Shown here: positions 49,145 to 57,771 of the stretch, one piece after another | Position numbering within the stretch: position 1 is the first letter of the stretch | Layout: each line of letters starts with the position of its first letter | Assembly (NCBI RefSeq): GCF_002214185.1 | Contig: NZ_CP022161.1 | Location: forward strand, 7,261,486 to 7,325,485 | DNA length: 64,000 bases | Direction: 5' to 3' | From: Streptomyces capitiformicae | Lineage (GTDB): Bacteria; Actinomycetota; Actinomycetes; Streptomycetales; Streptomycetaceae | Translations under genes and position numbers: made by a program | The notes under the pieces: model-generated | The model's database searches: none | What the model was told of the DNA's origin: nothing | What the model saw: only the letters and a program-made list of their open reading frames with translations

Positions 49145-50714
49145 CATGGGCACCCTGTTCGACGAGGCGGCGGCGGGCGGCGCCCGGACCGTGGTCCACC
49201 TGGACCGGCCCTTCGACATCGCCCCGCGGGCAGGCACCCGGTGGACCGTCACCGAACTCGCCGGCCTGGTCCGCGCCACCGCGGCCCGCCTCGCCGACGC
49301 CGGGGTCGGGCCCGGGGACCGCGTGGCGATCGTGAAGGACAACCACTGGGACTACGACCTGCTCGCCTGCGCCATGGTCCGCCTCGGCGCCGTACCCGCG
49401 CTGCTGTCCGCCCGGCTCGACACCGCGGACCTCGTCACCCTGCTGGAGCGGCTGCGGCCTGCCGCGCTGGTCACCACCTCCGAGGTGCTGGCCCGCTGCC
49501 GGGACACCGCCGCCGGCGAACCGGCCCGGATCCTCGTCACCGTCGACTCCGCGGCGCCCGACGCGGTCCACCTGGCCGCGCTGGACGCGTCCCGCCCCCG
49601 CGAACCGGTGCGGCGCCACGACGACGAACCCCTGGTCATCCATCACACGTCGGGGACGACCGGCGTGCCCAAGCTGGTGGTCCACTCCACGCGGACACTC
49701 GTGCACAAGCTGGCCCGCTTCGAAGCGGTGCGCTACCCGGGCATCGGCATCCGGCCGGACGACGTCCTGGCCAACGCCAGCGCGTACGGACACGGACGTA
49801 CCTTCTGCTGGACGGCCGTCGTCGTGTCGCTCGCCCCCGCCGGGATCCTGATCCTCACCGGCGACGACCCGGAGACCGCCGACCCGCTCCTGCGGGCCCA
49901 TCCGCCCACCGTCGTCGAGGCCCTGCCCGCCTCCTACATCCGGCTGCGGCAGCTCACCACCCGGCTGGACAACCCCTTCCGGCACGTCCGCCTTTACATC
50001 AGCACCTACGACGCGGTGCACCCGCCCGCCCTGCGCGCGTACCTGACCGCCAGCCGCCGCGCCCGCCCGCTGTGGATGCAGGGCTGGGGCCAGACCGAGA
50101 CCGGGCCGCTGACCTTCCGCTTCCACACGCGGCGTTCCACGCTCGAATCGGACGCGGAGACCACGGCACGTCGGCTCGGCCGTCCCGTGCCGGGCCGGAC
50201 CCGGCTGCGCGCGGTGGACCCGGACACGCTGCGCCCGGTGCCGCGCGGCCGTCCCGGCCTGCTCCTGGTCCGCACGCCCGCCCTCGCCCTGGGCTACATC
50301 GGCGAAGTGGACCGCTGGGACGCCAAACGCGTCGGCGACTGGTGGTCCACGGGTGACATGGGCGTCCACCACCGTGACGGCAGCGTCAGCATCCTGGACC
50401 GCGCCGCCGACACCCTGCCCGGTATGAGCTGCCTGCGGACCGAGGACGTACTGGAGCAGCGACTTCCGCGGGCTCTGGAATGCGTGATCCTCGGCGCCCC
50501 GGACGGCGATCCGCTGCCCGTCGTGGTCACCGCCGACGGCCGACTGGACCCGGACGCCTGGAAACAGGCCACGCACGGACTGCCGACGCTGCGCGACCCG
50601 GCCGTTCTCACCTGGGACGAGGTGCCTCGCACCGGCACCGGCAAGGTCCGTCGCGCGGCCCTGGCCCGGCAGCTCACCGGCGCCGCACCCGCCGGCACCG
50701 GCCGGTGGACGTGA
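49131..50714 (+). CDS. AMP-dependent acyl/aryl-CoA ligase-like enzyme 1
   Basis: 527-residue adenylate-forming enzyme. P-loop 'VIHHTSGTTGVPKLVVHS'; A5-like 'MQGWGQTETGPLTFR'; A7 Asp in 'DWWSTGDMGVHHRDGSVSIL'; the hinge is altered (DRAADTLPGM instead of the usual R/K-D-x-I); the catalytic Lys lies in 'RTGTGKVRRAALARQ'. Activates a carboxylate, donor unknown. Start GTG 49131 after GGAGGAGATCC, overlapping the FAD gene. There is no carrier-protein domain in the cluster, so the acceptor is probably CoA or a free amine. Confidence 0.86.
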   Translation: MRPHDMGTLFDEAAAGGARTVVHLDRPFDIAPRAGTRWTVTELAGLVRATAARLADAGVGPGDRVAIVKDNHWDYDLLACAMVRLGAVPALLSARLDTADLVTLLERLRPAALVTTSEVLARCRDTAAGEPARILVTVDSAAPDAVHLAALDASRPREPVRRHDDEPLVIHHTSGTTGVPKLVVHSTRTLVHKLARFEAVRYPGIGIRPDDVLANASAYGHGRTFCWTAVVVSLAPAGILILTGDDPETADPLLRAHPPTVVEALPASYIRLRQLTTRLDNPFRHVRLYISTYDAVHPPALRAYLTASRRARPLWMQGWGQTETGPLTFRFHTRRSTLESDAETTARRLGRPVPGRTRLRAVDPDTLRPVPRGRPGLLLVRTPALALGYIGEVDRWDAKRVGDWWSTGDMGVHHRDGSVSILDRAADTLPGMSCLRTEDVLEQRLPRALECVILGAPDGDPLPVVVTADGRLDPDAWKQATHGLPTLRDPAVLTWDEVPRTGTGKVRRAALARQLTGAAPAGTGRWT

Positions 50715-50805
50715 CCGGGTCGCCGTTCGACGCGGCCGACCTGTGCGGGCCGCCGTTCACGGCGGCGGGCTGTCCGGACCGCTCCACGGGGAGAGGAGTC
50801 TCACC

Positions 50806-50913
50806 ATGGCACGGCCGGCCTTCCGCCCGGGTGCGCGCCCGCCCCGCAGGGTGCGCGGCGACGGCATCGAGCCCGTCGGCGTCGGCCGCCGGGCCTGTCA
50901 GGGCCGTACATGA
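50806..50913 (+). CDS. 35-residue ORF with strong ribosome binding site
   Basis: MARPAFRPGARPPRR... ending RRACQGRT. GAGAGGAG stands eight bases before the ATG, better than most starts in the cluster. The peptide is strongly basic and proline-rich, with a single Cys near the C-terminus. It fills the only sizeable gap (250 bases) in the rightward operon. It could be a real small protein, a modified-peptide precursor or a leader controlling the methyltransferase gene; none of these is shown. Confidence 0.35.
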   Translation: MARPAFRPGARPPRRVRGDGIEPVGVGRRACQGRT

Positions 50914-50964
50914 CGACGCCGGGCCGGCCTGTCCGGGCCGCGCTCTGACGAGAGGATCCACACC

Positions 50965-51786
50965 GTGTCCCAGCCCGCTCCCGCCCGGGAGGGCACCGAC
51001 CCGATCTTCGGCAACGGCACCGTGCACAGCCGCGACCAGCACCGCTGCCTGGCCGCCGCCTACGACCCGGTGACCCTGCCCCGCCTGGCCGCCGCCGGTG
51101 TCGGCCCGGGCTGGCACTGCCTGGAGGTCGGCGCCGGCGGCGGCAGCATCGCACGCTGGCTGGCGGGCCGGGTGGCACCGGGCGGCTCGGTGCTCGCCAC
51201 CGACCTCGACCCGCGCGACCTGGTACCCGGCCCGGGCTTGGAGGTCGCCGCCCTCGACGTGGCCCGCGACCAGCTTCCGGAGGCGGCCTACGACCTGGTG
51301 GTGGCCCGCCTGGTCCTGCAGCACGTGCCCACCCGCGACGCCATCCTGCACAAGCTGGTACGCGCTCTCAAACCCGGCGGCCTGCTGCAGATCGACGAGA
51401 TCGACGCCTCCTACGAGCCACCGCTGCTGACCCCGGACGCGGAGGCCGAGGCGCTCTATGTCCGGTTCCTGCGGGCCAAGACAGCCGCGCTGCGCGCCGC
51501 GGGCGGCGATCCGCACTGGGGACGGAAGGTGCCGGCTGCACTGCGGGAGGCGGGGCTGACGGCCATCGACATCCACCTCCACATCGGCGTACGGCACGCT
51601 CAGGACCCCGGCCTCGGACTCCAGTTGAATCACACTCGCAACCTCCGGGACCGACTGACGGAACGGGGCATGACCCAGGAGGACCTGGACCGGGTGGGAC
51701 GGCTGATGCAGGACCCGTCCTTCCGCGCCGCATCCAGCGTCCTGTACTCGGTGCAGGGCCGCCGGCCCGGCCGGGAGCGATCGTGA
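50965..51786 (+). CDS. Class I SAM-dependent methyltransferase
   Basis: 273 residues. SAM motif I 'CLEVGAGGGSIARWLAGRV', acidic end of strand 2 'VLATDLDPRDL', 'LDVARDQLPEAAYDLVVARL' (motifs II-III) and 'LVRALKPGGLLQIDEIDAS' (motif post-III) are all present; an N-terminal helical cap (about 45 residues) and a C-terminal lid complete it. O- or N-methylation of the cluster product is likely. GTG 50965 after GAGAGGATCCACACC. The GTGA overlap with the CoA-transferase shows translational coupling. Confidence 0.87.
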   Translation: MSQPAPAREGTDPIFGNGTVHSRDQHRCLAAAYDPVTLPRLAAAGVGPGWHCLEVGAGGGSIARWLAGRVAPGGSVLATDLDPRDLVPGPGLEVAALDVARDQLPEAAYDLVVARLVLQHVPTRDAILHKLVRALKPGGLLQIDEIDASYEPPLLTPDAEAEALYVRFLRAKTAALRAAGGDPHWGRKVPAALREAGLTAIDIHLHIGVRHAQDPGLGLQLNHTRNLRDRLTERGMTQEDLDRVGRLMQDPSFRAASSVLYSVQGRRPGRERS

Positions 51787-53603
51787 CGCCGCGCCTGCGC
51801 GCCGCGGCCCGGTCGGCCGTCGCCGCCGCGATCGCCGGCCGGCTGCTGCGGCACGCCGCGCCGGACCTGCCGGAGATGAGCGGCCCAGGCCGGGAAAGGC
51901 TGCGGTACACCGTCGACTGGGCGGGTCCGGTCGGTGCGGACATGCCGGACGAGCGCGCCGTACAGGCCGCCTGCGGTCTCATGCAGGTCCACGGCCGGGC
52001 GACGGGCGGGCCGCTCCCACTGGCCGTCGACTACGCCTCGGTGGTGGCGGGGGTGCTCGCCGCCCAGGGCGCCACCGCTCTCCGCATCGCGCGCGCCCGC
52101 GGCCTGGACCTGCGCGAGGTGCGGACCTCGGTGGCTCAGGGAGCGCTGCTGGCGGTCGTCCAGTACCTCGCCGCCGAGACGGCCCGTGACACCTCCGGTT
52201 CGCCCGAGCCGGATTCGCCACACCCGCCGTCGGCCGGACCGGATGCGCTGCTGACGGGCGGTCTGGCAACCCTGGAGACGTCCGACGACGCCCGTGTAGA
52301 GGTCGAGACCCTCGACCCTCTGGCGTGGCGGGAGTTCTGGGCCCGGCTCGGCGTGGCCCCCCTGCTCGCCGGCCGCGGCTGGCTGCCCTTCCAGCAGCGG
52401 TTCGCCACCGCCGACTGCCCGCTGCCCGACGAACTGCGGCAGGCCGCCCGCCGCCGCACGCTGGTGGAGCTGAGGGCCGCCGCGCACCATACCGGCGTGA
52501 GCCTCCTCGCGGTCGGCTCCGACCCGGCCCCCGCCGTCCGCCCGGCCGCCTGGTGCCTCACGCCCGGACCGGCACTGGTCCCCGAGGCCCGGTCGCACCC
52601 GGACACCGGCGTGCCCGGCCCCCGCCCGGCCGTCCCGGTCTCCGGTGCCGTCCTGCCCCTGACGGGCCTGCGGGTAGTGGAGTCCACCCGCAGGGTGCAG
52701 GGCCCGCTCGCCGGACACATCCTGCGGATGCTGGGTGCCGAGGTGGTCCGGATCGAACCGCCCGGCGGCGACCCGATGCGCTGGCTCCCCCCACTGGCAG
52801 GAGACTGCTCGGCCCGGTTCTCGGCTCTCAACGCGGGCAAGCCGGTGGTCGAGGCCGACCTCACCGCCGCGCAGGGCCGGGAAACGGTCCGCGCGCTGGC
52901 CGCCGAGGCCGACGTCTTCCTGCACAACTGGGCCCCCGGAAAGGCCGCGCGGCTCGGCCTGGACGCGTACGACCTGCTGCACGGCCGCCCCGCCCTGGTG
53001 TACGCCTGGGCGTCCGGCTTCGGGGACGCCTTCGGCGACCGGCCACCCCTGGGCACCGACTACCTCGCCCAGGTGCACAGCGGCCTCGCCGCGGCGGTGC
53101 GGCCGGCGGACCAGCCTCCGGCGCCCTCCCTGATGACGCTCACCGACGTGCTCGGCGGGCTGGTGTGTGCCCAGGGGGTGCTGGCCGCGCTGGCGGCCCG
53201 GGAGACGACGGGCCGGGGCTACCGTGTCGACTCCTCCCTGGTCTCCGCGGCCGCTCTCGTCCCCCGTCCCGCGCGCCGGGTCCGGTGGACGCGGCTGGAC
53301 CGGCCGCTGCCCACCGCGGACGGTCATCTGTGCCTCGGCCCCGACGCCCGGGCGCGCCCCGAGACGGTGCTCCGCCTCCTGGACCGGGCCGGCCCCACGA
53401 CCACCGAGGACCTCGCGGCCCGCTTCGCCCGCCGCACCACCGAGGAGTGGACGGCACGGCTGGCCGAGGCCGGTCTGACCGCGACGCCCGTACTCACCGA
53501 CCTGACAGCTCTGGCCCACGACCCGGCCTTCCGGGCGGCCGTCGCACCACCGGGCCCGGTCACCGGACACGCACGGCCGTACGCCCCCTGGGAGTTCGCA
53601 TGA
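51783..53603 (+). CDS. Double-module CaiB/BaiF-type CoA-transferase
   Basis: 606 residues, longer than the usual ~400. The C-terminal half (from about residue 285) is a CaiB/BaiF class III CoA-transferase: 'GLRVVESTRRVQGPLAGHIL', MLGAEVVRIEPPGGDP, 'FSALNAGKPVVEADL' and the Asp of 'PLGTDYLAQVHSGLAAAV' expected to carry the acyl anhydride. The N-terminal 280 residues hold a reduced second copy ('YASVVAGVLAAQGATALRIA' parallels LTDVLGGLVCAQGVLAALAA) without the CoA-binding part. Would move CoA onto the acid activated by neighbours, or racemise an acyl-CoA. Confidence 0.82.
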   Translation: MTPRLRAAARSAVAAAIAGRLLRHAAPDLPEMSGPGRERLRYTVDWAGPVGADMPDERAVQAACGLMQVHGRATGGPLPLAVDYASVVAGVLAAQGATALRIARARGLDLREVRTSVAQGALLAVVQYLAAETARDTSGSPEPDSPHPPSAGPDALLTGGLATLETSDDARVEVETLDPLAWREFWARLGVAPLLAGRGWLPFQQRFATADCPLPDELRQAARRRTLVELRAAAHHTGVSLLAVGSDPAPAVRPAAWCLTPGPALVPEARSHPDTGVPGPRPAVPVSGAVLPLTGLRVVESTRRVQGPLAGHILRMLGAEVVRIEPPGGDPMRWLPPLAGDCSARFSALNAGKPVVEADLTAAQGRETVRALAAEADVFLHNWAPGKAARLGLDAYDLLHGRPALVYAWASGFGDAFGDRPPLGTDYLAQVHSGLAAAVRPADQPPAPSLMTLTDVLGGLVCAQGVLAALAARETTGRGYRVDSSLVSAAALVPRPARRVRWTRLDRPLPTADGHLCLGPDARARPETVLRLLDRAGPTTTEDLAARFARRTTEEWTARLAEAGLTATPVLTDLTALAHDPAFRAAVAPPGPVTGHARPYAPWEFA

Positions 53604-55357
53604 CAGCCGCCCCCGCGCCCCGGCACCGTACCGCCCCGCCCGCGAGCCGGGGAGAGCATCCGGTGTGGACCTCACGCGCCGGAGTGCGCTTCCCGGACCT
53701 GGTGCCTCGCGCACAGCGAAGCGCCTGGGTGACGGCGGGCCTGTGCCCGGACACCGACCTCTACGCACTGTTCACCGGCCGGGTCCGCGAACACCCGGAC
53801 CGCCAGGCGCTGGTGGACGACGCCGGAGTGCTGTCCTACGCGGCGCTGGATGCCGAAGTCCGCCGGATCGCCGCCTTGTTCGCCCAGGCGGACCTGGGAG
53901 ACGGGGACGTGGTGGCGCTGCTGCTGCCCAACGGACGCGACGCCGTGGCCGCGGAACTCGCCGTCTACGCGATCGGCTCGGTGGCCCTCCCGACCCCCCC
54001 GGGCGGCGACGACCGTGACGTCCGGGCGCTGCTCGCCCGCTCGCGGGCCCGCGGCGCCGTCCTCGCATCGGCCGACCGGGCACAGGCTGTCGCGGATCTT
54101 CCGTACCTGCGCACCGTGTTCGCCCCCGGCCCGGGCAAGGGACGGACGCACGGGCTGCACGCCCTGCCGACCCCGGCCCGGCATCCCTGGCGGCCACAGC
54201 CGGCCGACCCGTACGGACCCGCCCGCATCCTGGTGTCGTCCGGTTCCGAAGCCGAGCCGAAGATGGTCGCCTACAGTCATCACGCCCTGGCCGGCGGCCG
54301 TGCGCGATACGTCCGGAGCCTGCACCCCGACACCACGCTGCCGCCCCGCCACCTCGTCCTCGTCCCGCTGGCCTCCTCCTTCGGTTCCCTGGGCACACCG
54401 GTCACCCTCGCCGCCCTCGGCGGCACCCTGATCGTGCGGTCGGCCTTCGACCCGGCGGGGGTGCTGCGGATGGTTGCCGAGCATCGTCCCACCCACCTCT
54501 TCGCGGTGCCCACCATGCTCCGGCGAATCGCCGGTCTCCCGGCGCGGCCGGACGAGGACACATCGTCATTGCGTGCCGTCGTCTCCAGCGGCGCCCCTCT
54601 GCCGGCGGCCACCGCCCAGGCATGCCGCGAACGGTTCGGCCGACCGGTGGTGACCGTGTACGGCTCGTCGGACGGCGTGAACTGCCACACGGCGGGAGAA
54701 CGCCACCCGCCGGGCGACAGCGTCGGCACCCCGGACCCCGCGGTGGCCCGCATCAGGATCACCGGACCCGACGGCACGCCGCTACCCACCGGGCGGACGG
54801 GTCAGATCGAGGCCCTGGGCCCCATGACGCCACTGTGCTACGTCAACGCGCCTGAACTGGACAGCCGTTACCGCGCCTCCGACGGCTGGGTGCGCTCGGG
54901 CGACCTCGGTCTGCTGGACGAGCGCGGAAGGCTGCACGTCCTGGGCCGGCTCAAACGCATCGCTGTGCGCGGGGGGCTCAACATCAGTCTCGCCGAGGTC
55001 GAACGCGAACTGGGCACCCATCCAGCGGTGGCCGAGGCGATCTGCGTCCCGGTGCCCGACCCGGACCTGGGGGAACGACTGTGCGCCTGCATCCGCCCGG
55101 CCCCGGGCACACCCGTTCCCACACTGTCCGACCTCACGGCCCACTTGGGGGTCCGTGGCCTGGCCCGCCGGAAACACCCCGAACGTCTCCTGGTCCTGAA
55201 CGAGATGCCCCTCGGCCCCACCGGAAAGGTCTGCTACCGCACCCTGATGTCCCGAGCGACCGCGCGCTCCGCTCGGGAAAGACCGCAGGGCGCTCGCGAG
55301 GCTGAGGAGAGCAGCCAGGACAGATCTCCCGGAACGCCGCCTGCGGAGCCGGAGTAG
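53600..55357 (+). CDS. AMP-dependent acyl-CoA ligase-like enzyme 2
   Basis: 585 residues. The phosphate-binding loop is 'ILVSSGSEAEPKMVAYSHHA' (SSGSEAEPK in place of TSGTTGxPK); A5 'VTVYGSSDGVNCHTAGE' lacks the usual Thr-Glu; A7-A8 are normal ('VRSGDLGLLDERGRLHVLGR', KRIAVRGGLNISLAEVE); the C-terminal catalytic Lys is in 'LGPTGKVCYRTLM'. The N-terminus has a ~45-residue extension before the domain and the C-terminus a charged, disordered tail. The A5 change predicts an unusual acyl substrate. Last gene of the operon; ATGA overlap with the CoA-transferase. Confidence 0.85.
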   Translation: MTAAPAPRHRTAPPASRGEHPVWTSRAGVRFPDLVPRAQRSAWVTAGLCPDTDLYALFTGRVREHPDRQALVDDAGVLSYAALDAEVRRIAALFAQADLGDGDVVALLLPNGRDAVAAELAVYAIGSVALPTPPGGDDRDVRALLARSRARGAVLASADRAQAVADLPYLRTVFAPGPGKGRTHGLHALPTPARHPWRPQPADPYGPARILVSSGSEAEPKMVAYSHHALAGGRARYVRSLHPDTTLPPRHLVLVPLASSFGSLGTPVTLAALGGTLIVRSAFDPAGVLRMVAEHRPTHLFAVPTMLRRIAGLPARPDEDTSSLRAVVSSGAPLPAATAQACRERFGRPVVTVYGSSDGVNCHTAGERHPPGDSVGTPDPAVARIRITGPDGTPLPTGRTGQIEALGPMTPLCYVNAPELDSRYRASDGWVRSGDLGLLDERGRLHVLGRLKRIAVRGGLNISLAEVERELGTHPAVAEAICVPVPDPDLGERLCACIRPAPGTPVPTLSDLTAHLGVRGLARRKHPERLLVLNEMPLGPTGKVCYRTLMSRATARSARERPQGAREAEESSQDRSPGTPPAEPE

Positions 55358-55742
55358 GGGAGGCGTCCCCGGCATGGGAGACCCCGGCAGCGCAGGCCCC
55401 GTCGGAGGCATCCACGCGGCGCTGTCCGCGCTCGCCCAGCCTGTTACGTCGTCGGTTCGGGCAATCGTGTCGAATCACGACCAGCCTGCTCAGGTCGGGT
55501 GGCGCCATGCTCGCTGCCGCGGCGCCGCTGCCACCTGACCGGCTGGGGTCGGCGGCTGAGGCTCCCGACCTTCTCTGCCACTTCGGTCCCCTGGGCCGGT
55601 CACAGGTCGTCGCCCGGACCGATGCGGTTGGTGACTGGGAGGCGAACAGCTCGTTTTCATTCCCGGGGCCGGTGGAGCTGCGGCGAATGTGGTGGATGCG
55701 ACGGGTCGCGTGTTGGTGGGTCGGCCGTTGGCGGCGGGCGGG
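55358..55742. other. Gene-free stretch after the cluster
   Basis: 385 bases. A short hairpin (GGGGA-GGCG-TCCCC, 55,357-55,370) just past the last ligase may terminate transcription. Beyond it no coding frame is convincing. Confidence 0.35.
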
Positions 55743-56187
55743 GTGACGGACGAGTACGGCGCGGCGGTGGTCGGGTCCGGGGCCGGCGGGCTGACCACCG
55801 CGGTATGCCTGGCGCGCCAGGGCTGGTGGTCGCGGTGCGGATCGAGCAGACCAGGCGGCGGCCGGCCAAACTCCGCGCCGAGGGCGGCTGGCGTTCGTGG
55901 AAGACGCACGGCGCCACGGTGACGTGCCGGCCGCTGGACTTGGATTCCCGAGGTCTACCACTCTCTCGGCGGCGGCCCGGCTGTCATTCCCCACGCCTGC
56001 TCTCCTGTCGGCGCGGCGTCGGTTCACGGAGGTCGGCGGGTCACCATGGCCCGAACGCCCAGCCGTAGGTCCGCTCGACCGGTTGACGTTTTGGGACCGG
56101 GGTGAGGCCCCGGAATACCGGGGTGCGTTGAACGCTTTCCAGGTCGATGCCGAGGGTGGTGCCGTGCTCGACGACGTGCGTACCTGA
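55743..56187 (+). pseudogene. Remnant of an FAD-dependent oxidoreductase
   Basis: Begins at a GTG with 'EYGAAVVGSGAGGLTTAVCL' and ARQG, a clear FAD-binding N-terminus of the phytoene-desaturase-like type, then frames change: 'VVAVRIEQTRRRPAKL', 'EGGWRSWKTHGATV', and finally 'FWDRGEAPEYRGALNAFQVD' reaching a stop at 56,187. At most a quarter of such an enzyme remains. Confidence 0.5.
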
Positions 56188-56739
56188 CGTATCGCCAGGT
56201 AAGTCGGCATCTGGCCGGCATCAGTCCTCGAACATTCCTAGGCGAGTGTTCGAACGGGTGCTTGGTCGGTGGTGGCGCAACAGCCCGCTTCGCACGGAGT
56301 CCAGGCAAGGAGCCTGCTCGTCAGCGTGAAGCGATGTCCCTCTGCTCGGAAGGCTTGATACGTGGCTCGACAGCTCGCTCGGACTAACCGGCAATCCCCA
56401 GCTATGTTGCGCCGCTTTGCGGGGAGACGAGGCGACAGGATCTTCACCCACCCAGTCCACCAAGTCCTGGCAGCAAGCACGCCCCGTTCCGGAACAAAGA
56501 TCAACCGCTTCCCGGACCGCCGGACTCGGCCCAAAGAGGCGAGTTGCGCAGGCGGTACACGCCCTTCCTGCTGCCGCTCGCGAGCAGCTCGCTGCTCGAC
56601 CGCCTCCAGCCCGCCCGCCACCCAGCGCGGCCCGCGCTGCTGGGCTCGGCCGCATGTGCCCCAGGTTCGCCCGGCGGCCGGAGGGATTTCGTTCGCCGTC
56701 TCAGGTAATCGCTTCTAGCCTGCGTTAACAGCTGAGGAC
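56188..56739. other. Gene-free stretch
   Basis: 552 bases with shadow frames only; no RNA gene, repeat or clear promoter seen. The last 20 bases hold the ribosome binding site of the next gene. Confidence 0.4.
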
Positions 56740-57216
56740 GTGATGTCTGTCTTGGCCCTGCTGCAAAGGGCACGGGTTGATGTCTGGATCGGCGGAGGTT
56801 GGGGGATCGATGCTCTGATCGGCGAGCAGACCCGGGAGCATCGCGACCTGGACTTGATGCATTGGAAGGATCACGAAGCCGCTGTCATGGCAGCCTTGTC
56901 TGGCATGGGTTTCGCAGAGAGCTTCGACTGGCGGCCTATCCGGTTCGTCGTAACGGATCTGGACGGCCGAGCGATCGACCTTCACCCGCTGGTCTTCGCC
57001 GAGGACGGCTCAGCAGCGCAGGCATCGTTTGAGCCGGAGCGACCGTTCCTGTATCCCTCCTCATGCTTTGTGACGGGCGTCATCAGCGGAACGACCGTCC
57101 CGTGTCTCTCGGCTGAGCAGCAGGTCTACTTCCACCAGGGTTATGAGCCATCCGATCGTGATCGTCACGACATGGCCCAACTCCGCCGAGTCTTCGGGAT
57201 CTCCACTCATTTTTGA
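56740..57216 (+). CDS. Lincosamide-type nucleotidyltransferase (Lnu(A)/LinA-like)
   Basis: 158 residues, the length of Lnu(A)/LinA enzymes. The nucleotidyltransferase core is visible: 'VDVWIGGGWGIDALIGEQTR' then EHRDLDL with the two metal-binding acidic residues, followed by 'VVTDLDGRAIDLHPLVFAED' (third acidic residue). The C-terminal 'LSAEQQVYFHQGYEP' and DRHDMAQL match the family. These enzymes adenylylate a hydroxyl of lincosamides; relatives act on other compounds. GAGGA precedes GTG 56740/ATG 56743. Possible self-protection for the nearby cluster, but this is inference. Confidence 0.8.
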   Translation: MMSVLALLQRARVDVWIGGGWGIDALIGEQTREHRDLDLMHWKDHEAAVMAALSGMGFAESFDWRPIRFVVTDLDGRAIDLHPLVFAEDGSAAQASFEPERPFLYPSSCFVTGVISGTTVPCLSAEQQVYFHQGYEPSDRDRHDMAQLRRVFGISTHF

Positions 57217-57582
57217 TCCGGTCAGCGAGACGAGCATCGCGTTCCCAGCGCCTGTCGCTGTTCCCTTTCGGCCCCCGGTCTTCCCTCAGCGAGGCAACTT
57301 CGGTGAGGGATCGTCATGGCGTCGGTCGTACGCAGCGTGCAGGCATCACGGAAGTTGATCCGGGGTCCGAGATGTGACAGCGCCCGATCCTCGTCGGCAC
57401 GGTTTCCACCGGCAGGCCCTGCGACCGTTCGGTGGCATGCTTTGCCCTTGTCCTCGCAGGCGGTGTCCGCTTGCCGGGGGGTGGCTTGCATCGGTCAGGC
57501 GGAGCGGGTCAGACGGTCACGCGGTCATGATTTCTGGAGGCGTTGAGTCCGGTGACAAGGCTGTGATGTGTGGAAGGAGGCC
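57217..57582. other. Gene-free stretch
   Basis: 366 bases without a recognisable gene, RNA or repeat. Confidence 0.4.
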
Positions 57583-57684
57583 GTGGACCCCGTCAAAAAG
57601 GAGCAGCTCTCCGTGCTCAGCTTCACCAACGGCTTCAACCGCATTCGCACCACCATCGAGGAGCCCCTCGGCACCACCTGGTGA
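57583..57684 (+). CDS. 33-residue ORF with strong ribosome binding site
   Basis: GTG start after GGAAGGAGGCC; MDPVKKEQLSVLSF... ending EEPLGTTW, then TGA. Composition is protein-like (charged, few Arg/Pro runs), unlike shadow frames around it. It could be the N-terminus of a truncated gene or a small peptide. Not recognised. Confidence 0.35.
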   Translation: MDPVKKEQLSVLSFTNGFNRIRTTIEEPLGTTW

Positions 57685-57771
57685 CCGGCGCTGCTGACCT
57701 GCCGTCAGGACCCAAGGTGCTTGCCCGTCCCGAGCGACGGTGCTGGTGGTCGTGGTCCTCCGCCACCGGCA

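Noticed and set aside
50712..51073. GTG-initiated frame running through the gap after AMP ligase 1 and into the methyltransferase
   Set aside because: It overlaps the methyltransferase start by over 100 bases in another frame and has shadow-like Ala/Pro/Ser/Arg composition.
52325..55357. 1010-residue frame spanning the CoA-transferase and second ligase as one protein
   Set aside because: It is a fusion of an out-of-frame shadow of the CoA-transferase with the real ligase; the ATGA overlap at 53,600 gives the genuine start.
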